Source: Aliiroseovarius sediminis (lineage in GTDB: Bacteria > Pseudomonadota > Alphaproteobacteria > Rhodobacterales > Rhodobacteraceae). From it: 64,000 nucleotides of DNA. The notes under the pieces were generated by a model. That model was not told where the DNA came from, did no database searches, and saw only the letters and a list, made by a program, of their open reading frames with translations. The stretch lies in assembly GCF_022678485.1 (NCBI RefSeq), contig NZ_JALBYP010000038.1:233892-297891 (forward strand), given 5' to 3'. The stretch's first letter is position 1; the number at the start of each line of letters is the position of its first letter. This document shows positions 26,747 to 36,697 of the stretch, piece after piece. Both the position numbers and the translations under genes were made by a program.

Positions 26747-27642
26747 GAGTTGTTTTCATGGGCTCGCCCGATTTCTCGGTGCCGGTGCTGGAGGCTCTGG
26801 TAGATGCCGGTCACGACATCGCCGCCGTTTACTGTCAGCCGCCCCGCCCTGCGGGTCGTGGCAAGAAAGATCGCCCCGGCCCGGTTCATGCCCGTGCGGA
26901 CGAACTGGGGTTGGACGTGCGCCATCCGGTGTCTTTGAAAGGTGCTGAAGAACAAGCGGCGTTTGCGGCGTTGAACGCCGATGTTGCGGTGGTCGTGGCC
27001 TATGGCCTGATCCTGCCGCAGCCGATCCTTGATGCGCCAGCGCGGGGATGTCTGAACATCCATGCGTCGCTTCTGCCCCGTTGGCGCGGTGCGGCGCCGA
27101 TCCATCGCGCGATTATCGCGGGCGACGCGGAAACCGGCGTTTGCATCATGCAGATGGAGGCCGGATTGGATACCGGTCCCGTTCTTCTGCGCGAGGCGAC
27201 ACCGATTGGCGCAGAGGAAACCACCGCCCAGTTGCATGATCGGCTGTCCACCATGGGCGCGCGTCTGATTGTGCAGGCGCTGGACCGGCTGCCGGACCTG
27301 ACACCCGAGCCGCAATCTGACGATGGCGTCACCTATGCCCACAAGATCGACAAAGCCGAGGCGCAAATCGACTGGAGCCGACCGGCCGTCGAGGTGGATC
27401 GCCTGATCCGCGGGCTGTCGCCGTTTCCCGGTGCGAAATGCGATATGGGGGGCGAACAGGTGAAACTGCTCGCTTCGCGCATTGCCGAAGGGGCGGGCGC
27501 GCCGGGGCAGGTTCTGCACGATCTGACCATCGCCTGCGGGGATGGCGCGGTCGAGGTGCTGCGCGCCCAACGCCCCGGTAAACGCGCGATGGAGACAGAT
27601 GATTTCCTGCGCGGCTTCAAGATGCCCGAGATCGTGAAATAG
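26743..27642 (+). CDS. fmt: Methionyl-tRNA formyltransferase
   Basis: 299 residues. It formylates Met-tRNAfMet using 10-formyl-THF. Typical motifs are [14 protein letters not shown] at the N-terminus, [20 protein letters not shown] with the catalytic His, and the C-terminal domain after [15 protein letters not shown]. The ATG overlaps the stop of the second deformylase in an ATGA. Confidence 0.97.
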   Translation: MRVVFMGSPDFSVPVLEALVDAGHDIAAVYCQPPRPAGRGKKDRPGPVHARADELGLDVRHPVSLKGAEEQAAFAALNADVAVVVAYGLILPQPILDAPARGCLNIHASLLPRWRGAAPIHRAIIAGDAETGVCIMQMEAGLDTGPVLLREATPIGAEETTAQLHDRLSTMGARLIVQALDRLPDLTPEPQSDDGVTYAHKIDKAEAQIDWSRPAVEVDRLIRGLSPFPGAKCDMGGEQVKLLASRIAEGAGAPGQVLHDLTIACGDGAVEVLRAQRPGKRAMETDDFLRGFKMPEIVK

Positions 27643-27680
27643 CCCTTACAATCCGGCCCGCCCAAGCCCATATTCCAAGC

Positions 27681-27920
27681 ATGCCTGTTATCATGCTGAT
27701 CATATTTGGTGCGGCCGCCGGGTTTCTGGCGACGCGGATCATGGACTTGCGCACCGACGTGCCAACCACCATTGCAATTGGTGTCGCGGGGGCGTTGCTT
27801 GGCAGCTTCGTGCTGCGTTTCATTGCGATGATCGGCGGGCTGGCGTTCGGTTTTGTCGGGGCGTTGGTCGGTGCGATCCTGATCATCTGGGTGTGGCAGA
27901 AATATAGCGGGCGATCATAG
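27681..27920 (+). CDS. GlsB/YeaQ/YmgE family small membrane protein
   Basis: 79 residues with three hydrophobic segments and Gly-rich helices (FGAAAGFLATRIMD, GVAGALLGSFVLRF, GALVGAILIIWVWQKY). This is the pattern of the transglycosylase-associated GlsB/YeaQ family of inner-membrane proteins, often stress-related. The function is not established. Confidence 0.8.
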   Translation: MPVIMLIIFGAAAGFLATRIMDLRTDVPTTIAIGVAGALLGSFVLRFIAMIGGLAFGFVGALVGAILIIWVWQKYSGRS

Positions 27921-27983
27921 AGCCGTCGGCGTGATGTCCGAAAAGGGTTTCGCCGCGAAACGTCCTTATTTTACAGTACTTTA

Positions 27984-27998
27984 TTAACCATTGGTTAA
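27984..27998. promoter_or_regulatory. Candidate CtrA-binding site, TTAA-N7-TTAA
   Basis: The 15 bases read TTAACCATTGGTTAA, a perfect inverted repeat of 7 bases around one central base, and a full match to the CtrA box TTAA-N7-TTAA with the favoured CCAT extension. A further TTAACCATT half-type sequence overlaps it at 27995-28003. It ends 24 bases before the start codon of the secreted protein at 28023. Confidence 0.6.
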
Positions 27999-28022
27999 CC
28001 ATTCACCGCCAAGCTGACCATC

Positions 28023-28685
28023 ATGATGGCGCGCCTTCCCGTTTTTGCTCTGGCACTGTTGATCGCAACCGGCGATCTGGCCCACGCAGGCGCATGGCCG
28101 CGCGACAAGGGGGATGCATTCGCGTCGGGTCAGCTTCGTATCGACGCCCACCAACCGGACCGCCCGCCCGATCTGTCGGTTTACGGCGAATACGGCCTGA
28201 CCGATCAATGGACGGTGGGGGGCAAGCTGGAATATGAACGGGCCACCAAGAACATCACGGATATCAAGGCGTTCGGGCGTTGGCATGTGCCGGATCAAGA
28301 CGGGCCATGGCAGAAGGCGCTGGGCGTGTCGGTCGAAGGGACGCCGGATGCGCCGTTCGTGACCCCGTCGATGCATCTGGGGCGGGGGGTTGACACGCCG
28401 CTTGGCCCCGGCTGGCTGGATGTGCAGATGACGGCCAAGACGTCGATCCTGAATGCGCAGGCCGATTTTGGCGCTTTTGGCCTGTTCGGTGTCAAGCCCT
28501 TCAAGCGGCTGATGACGATGATGGCGCTGGATGTCAGCGCGGCGCAGGGCGGCCCGCAGGCGGATGTCATTCCGTCCCTTGCCTGGCAATACATGCCCGG
28601 CCAGCATCTGAGCGTTGAATGGACCCACGCAATTGCAGGCGCGGTTAAAGACCAAGTGGCGGTTGGGTTGTGGTTGGAATTCTAG
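28023..28685 (+). CDS. Secreted protein of unknown function, possibly a small outer-membrane beta-barrel
   Basis: 220 residues. A signal peptide ends at about AHA (residue 22). The mature part has alternating polar and hydrophobic strands (SVYGEYGLTDQWTVGGKLEY, WLDVQMTAKTSILN, LSVEWTHAIAG) and ends with an aromatic Phe, which are features of outer-membrane barrels. No family is recognised. Two ATGs occur at 28023 and 28026, both without a clear Shine-Dalgarno. The candidate CtrA site just upstream suggests cell-cycle or motility-linked control. It is convergent with rnhA. Confidence 0.75.
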   Translation: MMARLPVFALALLIATGDLAHAGAWPRDKGDAFASGQLRIDAHQPDRPPDLSVYGEYGLTDQWTVGGKLEYERATKNITDIKAFGRWHVPDQDGPWQKALGVSVEGTPDAPFVTPSMHLGRGVDTPLGPGWLDVQMTAKTSILNAQADFGAFGLFGVKPFKRLMTMMALDVSAAQGGPQADVIPSLAWQYMPGQHLSVEWTHAIAGAVKDQVAVGLWLEF

Positions 28686-28691
28686 GGCAGG

Positions 28692-29144
28692 TCAGCCCTT
28701 GAATGGCTCCATCCCCGCGCGGGCCAATTCATCGGCACGTTCGTTTTCGGGGTGTCCAGCGTGGCCCTTGACCCATTTCCATGTCACATGATGGCGGGCT
28801 TGGGCTTCGTCCAGCCGCTGCCAAAGCTCGACGTTTTTCACGGGCTTCTTGGACGACGTTCGCCACCCGTTCCGTTTCCATCCATGTATCCACCCGGTCA
28901 CACCGTTCTTCACATAGGCGCTGTCGGTGACAACGGTGATTGCGCAGGGTTTGCCAAGGGTTTCCAGCGCCATGATGGCGGCCATCAGCTCCATCTGGTT
29001 GTTTGTCGTCCCGGCCGCGCCGCCGTTCAGCTCGCGTTCTTTGATGACCGCGCCGTTCTCGTGGGCCTGCAACAACGCGCCCCAACCGCCGGGGCCGGGG
29101 TTGCCTGAACAAGCGCCGTCTGTGAATGCGAAGAATTCAGCCAT
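28692..29144 (-). CDS. rnhA: Ribonuclease HI
   Basis: 150 residues. It degrades RNA in RNA-DNA hybrids. Catalytic acids are visible in [37 protein letters not shown] and in the C-terminal [12 protein letters not shown]. Its start lies inside the 3' end of the methyltransferase gene (8-base overlap), so it is the last gene of ispH-methyltransferase-rnhA. Confidence 0.96.
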   Translation of the reverse strand: MAEFFAFTDGACSGNPGPGGWGALLQAHENGAVIKERELNGGAAGTTNNQMELMAAIMALETLGKPCAITVVTDSAYVKNGVTGWIHGWKRNGWRTSSKKPVKNVELWQRLDEAQARHHVTWKWVKGHAGHPENERADELARAGMEPFKG

Positions 29145-29724
29145 GTGCCAATATCACCATCCAGTCTGAAAGGGTTCCGTCCAACCCGCGCCCCGTGCCG
29201 GGGGTGCACGAGATCAGGGTGAAGCCACTGCTGGTCAATGCCTGTTCAAGCTCGTCGGGTTGGTAATAGCAATAGAACCGCTCCAAACCATCGCGGCCCT
29301 CGCCGTCGCCCAGTTTCATGCCGATATGAAACAGCCCGCCGGGGCGCAAGGCGCGGTGCAGGCGGGCAAGGGTGGGGGCAAAATCGGGGCGCGGCAGGTG
29401 CAGAAGGCTGAAATTGGCCCAGATGCCGTCATAGGCGCTGGTCGCGTCGATATCGGTGAACAGCGCCTGTCGGGCGTTCACGCCGTTCAGTTGGGCGCGG
29501 ACAACCATTGCAGCCGATCCGTCGACAGCATCGACCGTATGGCCCGCTGCCTGAATGGCAACGGCGGACAAGCCCGGCCCGCAGCCAAGGTCCAGCACAT
29601 GCGCGGCGGGGGGCAGGTGGTCCAGAAAAGTGCGCAGGCCGGGGGACGATTTCTCGGCTATGCGGGCCTCATAGGCCGCAGCCTCGGCGTCATAGACGTC
29701 CAGCGTTGTTCGGTCGTCTGTCAT
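29137..29724 (-). CDS. Class I SAM-dependent methyltransferase
   Basis: 195 residues with the SAM-binding motif [17 protein letters not shown] at about 38-54, then [11 protein letters not shown], and a later [16 protein letters not shown] strand-loop. The substrate is unknown; small-molecule methyltransferases of this length are common. It overlaps the ispH stop by four bases and rnhA by eight. Confidence 0.88.
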   Translation of the reverse strand: MTDDRTTLDVYDAEAAAYEARIAEKSSPGLRTFLDHLPPAAHVLDLGCGPGLSAVAIQAAGHTVDAVDGSAAMVVRAQLNGVNARQALFTDIDATSAYDGIWANFSLLHLPRPDFAPTLARLHRALRPGGLFHIGMKLGDGEGRDGLERFYCYYQPDELEQALTSSGFTLISCTPGTGRGLDGTLSDWMVILAHG

Positions 29725-30671
29725 GCGGTTTCGCGCAGGGCACGGGGCACCTTGAATTCAACATTTTCTTGCGCGGTTTCCACCCGTTCGACGGTGACAT
29801 CGTAACGGTTGCGGAACGCGTCGATGACCTCGTCCACCAGCACTTGCGGGGCCGACGCCCCGGCCGTCAGGCCGACCGTTTGGATGCCGTCGATGGCGCG
29901 CCAGTCGATCTCGTCCGCGCGCTGAACAAGCATGGCATAAGCGCAGCCATTGGCGCGCGCGACTTCGACCAAGCGGCGTGAATTGGAGCTGTTGGGCGCG
30001 CCGATCACCAGAAGCGCGTCGACCTTGGGGGCGACAGCCTTCACGGCCTCTTGCCGGTTTGTGGTCGCGTAACAGATGTCTTCCTTGTGCGGGCCGACGA
30101 TCTGGGGGAAACGGGCGCGTAACGCCGCAACGACGCCCGCAGTGTCATCCACAGACAGCGTCGTTTGCGTGATATAGGCAAGCTGCGCGGGGTCGCGCGG
30201 GGTCAAGGTCGCGACATCTTCTGCGGTTTCGACCAGCAGCACCTCGCCTTCGGGCAGTTGCCCCATCGTGCCGATGGTTTCGGGGTGGCCTGCATGACCG
30301 ATCATGACCATCTGAAGGCCGTTCTGGTGGTGCCGCTCGGCCTCGATATGCACCTTGGAGACAAGCGGGCAGGTGGCGTCGACATAGACCATCTGGCGGC
30401 GGTTCGCTTCGGCGGGCACGGCTTTGGCGACGCCGTGGGCCGAGAAGATGACGGGGCGATCATCTGGCACCTCGTCCAATTCCTCGACAAAGACAGCCCC
30501 CTTGGCGCGCAGCCCATCGACCACGAATTTGTTATGCACGATTTCGTGGCGCACATAGATCGGGGGGCCCCATTTCTCGATCGCCATTTCGACGATCTTG
30601 ATGGCGCGATCCACCCCGGCGCAGAAGCCATTGGGTGCAGCAAGATAGAGTGTGAGAGCAGGCTTGGTCAT
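29721..30671 (-). CDS. ispH: 4-hydroxy-3-methylbut-2-enyl diphosphate reductase
   Basis: 316 residues. The last step of the MEP isoprenoid pathway, an iron-sulfur enzyme. The three cluster cysteines are in [23 protein letters not shown] and [13 protein letters not shown]; the catalytic Glu region is [12 protein letters not shown] 30671 has a GGAGGA upstream. It leads the ispH-methyltransferase-rnhA transcript; a hairpin at 30751-30776 separates it from the NYN gene. Confidence 0.96.
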   Translation of the reverse strand: MTKPALTLYLAAPNGFCAGVDRAIKIVEMAIEKWGPPIYVRHEIVHNKFVVDGLRAKGAVFVEELDEVPDDRPVIFSAHGVAKAVPAEANRRQMVYVDATCPLVSKVHIEAERHHQNGLQMVMIGHAGHPETIGTMGQLPEGEVLLVETAEDVATLTPRDPAQLAYITQTTLSVDDTAGVVAALRARFPQIVGPHKEDICYATTNRQEAVKAVAPKVDALLVIGAPNSSNSRRLVEVARANGCAYAMLVQRADEIDWRAIDGIQTVGLTAGASAPQVLVDEVIDAFRNRYDVTVERVETAQENVEFKVPRALRETA

Positions 30672-30750
30672 CGTGTCCTCCGATGCCGGGATGGGTACGC
30701 ATTTTGCGCCCCAAGGTCCAGTCCCAAGCGGAAATCGGCGGATAAACGCA

Positions 30751-30776
30751 AAAGGCCGGGACCTGCCCCGACCTTT
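30751..30776 (-). terminator. Hairpin terminator after the NYN-domain gene
   Basis: A 10-bp stem (30751-30760 AAAGGCCGGG with 30767-30776, one G-T wobble) closes a 6-base loop, lies 24 bases past the stop of the upstream minus-strand gene, and is A/T-flanked on both sides. It should end the NYN-gene transcript before ispH. Confidence 0.65.
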
Positions 30777-30799
30777 TTGCGTTGATCGCGGGTGATGGT

Positions 30800-31360
30800 C
30801 TAGTCGTCGGCGCGGTCGCTGCGATCCATGTCACGGGCGGGGCGTCCGATGACATCTTTCAGTTCTTCCAGCTCGATGAAATTGTCGGCCTGACGGCGCA
30901 ATTCGTCGGCAACCATTGGCGGTTGGCTGCGAATGGTCGACACGACCGATACGCGCACACCCTGACGTTGCATCGCCGCGATCAGGGGTCGAAAATCACC
31001 GTCGCCGGAAAACAGAACCGCGTGGTCGATATGCGGGGAAAGTTCCAGCGCGTCCACGGCCAGTTCAATATCCATGTTGCCCTTGACCTTACGCCGCCCC
31101 ATCGAGTCGGTGTATTCCTTGGCAGGCTTCGTGACCATCGTGAAGCCGTTGTAATTCAGCCAGTCCACCAAGGGGCGGATCGGGGAATACTCTTCGTTTT
31201 CAAGAAGGGCGGTGTAGTAAAATGCGCGCAGAAGCTTTCCGCGCCGCATGAATTCCTGCCGAAGCAGTTTATAGTCGATGTCGAAACCCAGCGATTTGGC
31301 AGCTGCATAAAGGTTTGAACCATCGATGAACAGCGCAAGCCGTTCGTCCCGGTAGAACAT
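30800..31360 (-). CDS. NYN-domain (LabA/DUF88-like) putative ribonuclease
   Basis: 186 residues. A PIN-like NYN fold with the acidic metal-site residues in [27 protein letters not shown] and [15 protein letters not shown]. Proteins of this type are predicted or shown to be RNA nucleases; the LabA name comes from a cyanobacterial clock protein. It is transcribed away from folK across a 100-base AT-rich gap. Confidence 0.85.
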   Translation of the reverse strand: MFYRDERLALFIDGSNLYAAAKSLGFDIDYKLLRQEFMRRGKLLRAFYYTALLENEEYSPIRPLVDWLNYNGFTMVTKPAKEYTDSMGRRKVKGNMDIELAVDALELSPHIDHAVLFSGDGDFRPLIAAMQRQGVRVSVVSTIRSQPPMVADELRRQADNFIELEELKDVIGRPARDMDRSDRADD

Positions 31361-31460
31361 AATAATTCCTTTCCAATTCGCTTCGCCGAAAAATCCCGTG
31401 AGTGGTAATTAAGAAACTAATCAACGAAGAAGCAGATTCGCAATTTAGGGAATCAATGCG

Positions 31461-32057
31461 ATGCCGCAAGCAGATAAAATACAAACAACCTGTCCAAAAG
31501 GACTAGTTTCACTCGGAAGTAACGCAACGTCAACTACACGAGAATCGGCTAAAATAATACACGACGCAGTTGATTTTATAGCGCAAAGTAATCTGAGAAT
31601 CACCAAAATTAGCGACTTTTACAAGACGCCTTGTTTCCCCCCCGGCGCTGGTCCCGATTTTGTGAACGCAGCGATTGAAGTTCAGACCGATTTGCTGCCC
31701 CATGATCTGCTGCAATTCCTACACGAAACCGAGGTGCGGTTTGGGCGTGAGCGCCCCTCGCGTTGGGCGCCCCGCACGCTGGATATGGACCTGATCGCGT
31801 GTGGCGACGTGGTGTTGCCGGACCGGGCGCTGTTGCAGCATTGGATGGATATGCCGCTGGAGGATCAGAAGAAACTGGCGCCCGAACAGTTGATCTTGCC
31901 CCACCCGCGTGTGCAGGATCGTGCTTTCGTACTGATTCCCCTTGCCGACATCGCGCCCGATTGGCGCCATCCGATCATCGGCAAAACGGTGCGCGAAATG
32001 GTTGCCGCGCTGCCGGACGCTGAAAAAAAGGGGGTTCAGCCCTATGTTGCGCCCTGA
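31461..32057 (+). CDS. folK: 2-amino-4-hydroxy-6-hydroxymethyldihydropteridine diphosphokinase
   Basis: 198 residues. Pyrophosphokinase of folate synthesis. The N-terminal GLVSLGSNATS, the mid YKTPCFPPGAGPDFVNAAIE, and RERPSRWAPRTLDMDLI with the metal-binding Asp pair identify it. The first 50 or so codons are strikingly AT-rich while the rest has normal GC (see findings). The start ATG 31461 lacks a good Shine-Dalgarno. rpoZ follows 84 bases downstream. Confidence 0.92.
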   Translation: MPQADKIQTTCPKGLVSLGSNATSTTRESAKIIHDAVDFIAQSNLRITKISDFYKTPCFPPGAGPDFVNAAIEVQTDLLPHDLLQFLHETEVRFGRERPSRWAPRTLDMDLIACGDVVLPDRALLQHWMDMPLEDQKKLAPEQLILPHPRVQDRAFVLIPLADIAPDWRHPIIGKTVREMVAALPDAEKKGVQPYVAP

Positions 32058-32141
32058 CGGGGCGGTGTTTTCGCTTGTAACTGCCGGGCAACGGCCCTAG
32101 ATAAGCGGTTCACATCCCCTTGCAAGGAATGGAGTTTGATT

Positions 32142-32498
32142 ATGGCCCGCGTGACGGTTGAAGATTGCGTAGATAAAGTCCCGAACCGGTTCGAGCTTGT
32201 GATGCTCGCGTCGCACCGCGCCCGCGAGATTTCGGCGGGTGCCCAGATCACCGTAGACCGCGACAACGACAAGAACCCCGTCGTCGCATTGCGCGAGATT
32301 GCGGACGAAACGCAGACGGCTGACGAGCTGCGCGAGCGCATGATCGAAAGCAACCAGACCCAGATCGAAGTTGACGAGCCGGAAGAAGACAGCATGGCGC
32401 TGTTGATGGGGGCTGAAGCGGCTGACAAACCCGCCGATGATGACCTGTCGGAAGAAAAACTTCTTCGGGCTTTGATGGAAGCACAGGGTCAGGGCTAA
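32142..32498 (+). CDS. rpoZ: RNA polymerase omega subunit
   Basis: 118 residues. Omega aids assembly of beta-prime. The conserved N-terminus [29 protein letters not shown] and VVALREIAD are present; the acidic C-terminal tail is typical of Rhodobacteraceae. ATG 32142 has GGAG seven bases upstream. It is immediately followed by the (p)ppGpp synthetase, the usual rpoZ-spoT order. Confidence 0.97.
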   Translation: MARVTVEDCVDKVPNRFELVMLASHRAREISAGAQITVDRDNDKNPVVALREIADETQTADELRERMIESNQTQIEVDEPEEDSMALLMGAEAADKPADDDLSEEKLLRALMEAQGQG

Positions 32499-32532
32499 GC
32501 CGATTTCTGACCTCCGCGGGGTGGCGGACCGG

Positions 32533-34671
32533 ATGCACGACCTTCCTGATCTGGACCTTGATCTTGATGGGCTGATCGAACGGATCGGTCGGTATAATTC
32601 TAAATCCAACAGCAATTTGCTGCGTGCGGCGTATGAATACGGCGCGCGCATGCATGACGGACAGACCCGACATTCCGGCGAACCGTATTTCACCCATCCC
32701 TTTGCGGTGGCTGAAATTCTGGTCGACATGCAGTTGGACGACGCCACGATCATCACCGCCCTTTTGCACGACACGATCGAGGACACCCGGTCCACCTATG
32801 GCGATGTTGCGCAAGTGTTCGGGCCCGAGGTGGCCGAACTGGTCGACGGCGTCACCAAACTGACCAATCTTCAGCTAAGCTCGTCCGCGACGAAGCAGGC
32901 CGAAAACTTCCGTAAGTTATTTATGGCCATGTCCAAGGACCTTCGGGTGATCCTGGTCAAGCTGGCCGACCGCCTGCACAACATGCGCACGATCCGCGCG
33001 ATGCGGCCTGACAAGCAGGTGCAGAAAGCGCGCGAAACGATGGATATCTATGCCCCGCTGGCCGGTCGCATGGGTATGCAATGGATGCGCGAAGAATTGG
33101 AAGATCTTGCGTTTCGGGTGCTGAACCCGGAAGCCCGTAACTCGATCATGCGGCGGTTTTTGCGACTGCAAAAGGAAAGCGGCGATGTGATCGAGAAAAT
33201 CACCAGCGACATTCGGCTTGAGCTGGATAAGGGCGAAATAGATGCCGAGGTGTTCGGGCGCGCCAAGAAACCTCATTCGATCTGGCGCAAGATGCAGGAA
33301 AAAAGCCAGAGCTTTTCGCGCCTGTCCGATATCTATGGTTTCCGCATCATCACGGAAAACGAGGCGGATTGCTATCGTGTGCTGGGCGTCATTCATCAAC
33401 GCTGGCGGGCCATTCCTGGGCGGTTCAAAGATTATATCAGTCAGCCGAAATCCAACGGTTATCGGTCAATTCATACGACGGTATCCGGGCGCGATGGCAA
33501 ACGGGTCGAGGTGCAGATCCGAACGCAGGAAATGAACGATGTGGCCGAAACCGGCGTGGCCGCGCATTGGTCATACAAGGACGGTATTCGCACGGAAAAC
33601 CCTTTTGCGGTTGACCCGGCCAAGTGGCTTTCATCGCTGACCGAACGGTTCGATACCGCCGAGGATTACGACGAGTTTCTTGAGCATGTGAAGCTTGAGA
33701 TGTACCAGGATCAGGTCTTCTGTTTCACTCCGAAGGGCGAGGTTGAAAAGCTGCCGCGGGGGGCAACGCCGCTGGATTTCGCCTATGCGATTCACACCCG
33801 GATCGGTGACAGTTGCGTGGGCGCCAAGGTTGACGGCATCCGCGTGCCGCTTTGGACCCGCATCAAAAACGGACAATCGGTCGAGATCATGACCGCTGAA
33901 GGCCAAAGCCCTCAGGCGACATGGTTGGATATTGTTGTCACTGGGCGGGCCAAGGCCGCGATCCGCAAACGTTTGCGCAGTGTCGACCGCGAACGATACG
34001 TCCGTCTGGGGCGCGAACTGGCGCGGGTTGCGTTCGAACATGTAGGGCGCAAAGCGACCGACAAGGCGTTGGCCACTGCCGCAAAACAACTGCGCCTGAA
34101 GGATGTCGACGAACTGCTGGCCCGGCTGGGGTCTGCTGAATTGCAGGCGCGGGATGTGGTCGCCGCCCTCTATCCTGAAAGCGTCGAGGCCAAGGCAGAG
34201 GTCGACAGTGACTCGGTCGTGGTGGGGTTGGAAACGGGGCAGGATTTCGCCCGCGCGGACTGTTGCCAGCCGGTGCCGGGCGAACGCATTGTCGGCATTA
34301 CGTATCGTGGCAAGGGCGTGATGGTCCACACAATCGACTGCGACGCGCTGGCGGATGTGGACGAAGACAGTGCGCGTTGGGTTGATCTGCATTGGCATTC
34401 CGGCCAACATCCGGCCATTCACACAGTCAGTATCGAATTGACGATCTCCAACGATGCCGGGGTTCTGGGGCGCATCTGCTCGCTGATTGGCGAGCAAAAG
34501 GCCAACATCTCGGATTTGAAATTCCTTGACCGAAAGCCTGATTTTTACCGCCTTCTTATTGATGTCGATTTGCGCGATATAGAACATTTCCATGCCATCA
34601 TGCTGACATTGGAAGCAGATACCAATGTTGCCGAAGTGCACAGGCACAGGGATATCGCACGCAAACCGTAA
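32533..34671 (+). CDS. Bifunctional (p)ppGpp synthetase/hydrolase (RelA/SpoT homologue)
   Basis: 712 residues with all Rsh domains: HD hydrolase (LLHDTIEDT, KLADRLHNMRTI), synthetase (YGFRIITENEADCY, GYRSIHTTVSG), TGS (VFCFTPKGEVEKLP), and a C-terminal ACT domain (GVLGRICSLIGEQKAN). The intact HD residues imply both hydrolysis and synthesis of the alarmone. I prefer ATG 32533, as the GTG at 32521 has no ribosome site, but both are in frame. Confidence 0.95.
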   Translation: MHDLPDLDLDLDGLIERIGRYNSKSNSNLLRAAYEYGARMHDGQTRHSGEPYFTHPFAVAEILVDMQLDDATIITALLHDTIEDTRSTYGDVAQVFGPEVAELVDGVTKLTNLQLSSSATKQAENFRKLFMAMSKDLRVILVKLADRLHNMRTIRAMRPDKQVQKARETMDIYAPLAGRMGMQWMREELEDLAFRVLNPEARNSIMRRFLRLQKESGDVIEKITSDIRLELDKGEIDAEVFGRAKKPHSIWRKMQEKSQSFSRLSDIYGFRIITENEADCYRVLGVIHQRWRAIPGRFKDYISQPKSNGYRSIHTTVSGRDGKRVEVQIRTQEMNDVAETGVAAHWSYKDGIRTENPFAVDPAKWLSSLTERFDTAEDYDEFLEHVKLEMYQDQVFCFTPKGEVEKLPRGATPLDFAYAIHTRIGDSCVGAKVDGIRVPLWTRIKNGQSVEIMTAEGQSPQATWLDIVVTGRAKAAIRKRLRSVDRERYVRLGRELARVAFEHVGRKATDKALATAAKQLRLKDVDELLARLGSAELQARDVVAALYPESVEAKAEVDSDSVVVGLETGQDFARADCCQPVPGERIVGITYRGKGVMVHTIDCDALADVDEDSARWVDLHWHSGQHPAIHTVSIELTISNDAGVLGRICSLIGEQKANISDLKFLDRKPDFYRLLIDVDLRDIEHFHAIMLTLEADTNVAEVHRHRDIARKP

Positions 34672-34701
34672 CTTGCCAATTCTGGCCGAAAGGGATCATC
34701 C

Positions 34702-35349
34702 GTGTTCAAAAGAAATCCGCGCTCATACCTGCGTGCTATTGCGGAATTCTTCTATCCACGGGGCGGCTGGTATCGGGCGTCACGCTATGTGATCTATCGC
34801 GTCAGGCGTCTGCCGGACCCCGCGCACCGGATATCGCGCGGCATCGCGGCGGGGATATTCGCGTCCTTTACGCCGTTCTTCGGGCTTCATTTTCTGACCG
34901 CAGCGATTTTGTCATGGATCATCCGGGGCAATGTGCTGGCATCGCTTCTGGCGACCTTTGTCGGCAACCCGCTGACATTCCCGCTGATCGCTGAAGTGTC
35001 AGTCAATCTGGGCAACTATATTCTGGGGCAGCCGTCCAGTATCCACCTGCCGCAAATCATCACGCAAATCGCTGCTGCCACGTCGGATTTTTGGTCCAAT
35101 ATCACGGCGCCGATTACCGGAAAGGACGTAGATTGGGCGCGTTTTTCCGTTTTTTACGACCGCGTGTTCCTGCCCTATCTTGTGGGCTGCATCATTCCGG
35201 GCACGATAGCGGCCTTCGCTGGCTATGCGCTGTCCAACCCCGTCATCCATGCCTATCAACGCCGCCGTATCAAGAAGCTGAAAGAGCGGTATGAGAAACG
35301 TCTGAAGGCAGGCCCTGACGAGGCTGGCACACCGCGCGAAAAAACGTAA
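34702..35349 (+). CDS. DUF2062 domain membrane protein
   Basis: 215 residues. The DUF2062 core is seen in [20 protein letters not shown] and [15 protein letters not shown], with three membrane segments (about 55-75, 80-105, 160-180) and a basic C-terminal tail [17 protein letters not shown] start 34702 follows AAAGGGA. It sits between the Rsh gene and pdxJ as in other Rhodobacteraceae. The function is unknown. Confidence 0.88.
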   Translation: MFKRNPRSYLRAIAEFFYPRGGWYRASRYVIYRVRRLPDPAHRISRGIAAGIFASFTPFFGLHFLTAAILSWIIRGNVLASLLATFVGNPLTFPLIAEVSVNLGNYILGQPSSIHLPQIITQIAAATSDFWSNITAPITGKDVDWARFSVFYDRVFLPYLVGCIIPGTIAAFAGYALSNPVIHAYQRRRIKKLKERYEKRLKAGPDEAGTPREKT

Positions 35350-35392
35350 GACTGGGGTTCACAGGTGGCCGAATGAACAAAAGGGACGCGAC

Positions 35393-36145
35393 ATGAACGA
35401 TCAGACCGGAAAACTGCGCTTGGGCGTCAACATTGACCACGTGGCAACGGTGCGCAATGCGCGCGGCTCGGCTTACCCTGATCCGGTGCGCGCCGCGAAG
35501 CTGGCAGAAAAGGCCGGGGCCGATGGCATCACCGCACATCTTCGTGAAGATCGGCGGCATATTCGGGACGACGATATTGACCGGCTGGTTGCGGAACTGT
35601 CGGCACCGCTGAATTTCGAATGCGCCGCGACGGATGAAATGAAGGCCATCGCGCTTCGTCACAAACCCCACGCCGTTTGCCTTGTGCCCGAAAAGCGCGA
35701 GGAACTGACCACCGAAGGTGGGTTGGAGGTCGCAGGGCAGGACAAAAGGCTTGCCGACTACATCGCCCCCTTGCGGAACGCGGGGTGCCGCGTGTCTTTG
35801 TTCATTGCACCCGACCCCGACCAGATCAACGCGTCGGCCCGTGTTGGTGCAGCGGTGATCGAACTGCACACGGGCGCCTATTGCGACCTGCACGCCGAGG
35901 GTCGGTTTGATGAACGTGACGCCGAGCTTGCGCGTCTGCGCGAAGGCGCGGCGCTGGCGCATTCGCTGGGGCTTGAGGTACATGCAGGCCACGGCCTGAC
36001 CTATGACACCGTCGCCCCCATCGCGGCCATGCCCGAGGTGATGGAGTTGAACATCGGCCATTTTTTGATCGGCGAAGCGATCTTTCGCGGTCTGCCCGAC
36101 GCCATTGCCGAAATGCGTCGCTTGATGGATGACGCGCGTGGCTGA
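35393..36145 (+). CDS. pdxJ: Pyridoxine 5'-phosphate synthase
   Basis: 250 residues. A TIM-barrel enzyme that condenses 1-deoxyxylulose 5-phosphate with 3-amino-2-oxopropyl phosphate. Characteristic are [17 protein letters not shown] at the N-terminus, [25 protein letters not shown] and [11 protein letters not shown]. It starts the pdxJ-acpS-lepB-rnc-era run. Confidence 0.97.
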   Translation: MNDQTGKLRLGVNIDHVATVRNARGSAYPDPVRAAKLAEKAGADGITAHLREDRRHIRDDDIDRLVAELSAPLNFECAATDEMKAIALRHKPHAVCLVPEKREELTTEGGLEVAGQDKRLADYIAPLRNAGCRVSLFIAPDPDQINASARVGAAVIELHTGAYCDLHAEGRFDERDAELARLREGAALAHSLGLEVHAGHGLTYDTVAPIAAMPEVMELNIGHFLIGEAIFRGLPDAIAEMRRLMDDARG

Positions 36146-36175
36146 CACTCGCGCCCGCCGCCGCAGGAGGTCTGG

Positions 36176-36595
36176 ATGATCCTTGGTATCGGCACCGATC
36201 TTGCGAATATCGAGCGTATCGCAGGCACGCTGGACCGCTTTGGCGACCGGTTCCGCAATCGCGTGTTCACCGAGATTGAGTTGGCCAAAGCCGCCCGCCG
36301 CCGTGACGAGGCTGGCACTCTGGCCAAGCGCTGGGCCGCCAAGGAAGCGTGCTCAAAAGCGCTGGGCACTGGGCTTGCGATGGGGATCAGCTGGCGGGAT
36401 ATGGCGGTCAGCAACCTGCGCACCGGGCAACCCGTGATGGCCGTCACCGGCTGGGCTGCCGACCGGCTGGCTGAAATGACCCCGGACGGGCACGAGGCGA
36501 TCATCCACGTCACCCTGACCGACGATCACCCCTGGGCGCAGGCCTTCGTGGTGATCGAGGCGCGGCCCATCGAAAAGGCGCCTGCAAAGGCGTGA
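36176..36595 (+). CDS. acpS: Holo-[acyl-carrier-protein] synthase
   Basis: 139 residues. It transfers 4'-phosphopantetheine from CoA to ACP. The metal-binding Asp is in [14 protein letters not shown] and the catalytic Glu in [15 protein letters not shown]. An AGGAGG nine bases ahead fixes ATG 36176. Confidence 0.97.
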   Translation: MILGIGTDLANIERIAGTLDRFGDRFRNRVFTEIELAKAARRRDEAGTLAKRWAAKEACSKALGTGLAMGISWRDMAVSNLRTGQPVMAVTGWAADRLAEMTPDGHEAIIHVTLTDDHPWAQAFVVIEARPIEKAPAKA

Positions 36596-36697
36596 TGCGC
36601 CCTGCGAAACTTGACACTGCCCGCGCATCCGCTCATATCGCCACACACCCCCAATGGGCTGGCATAGATCGGTCCGATGAAAGAGGCAGACGTGAAC

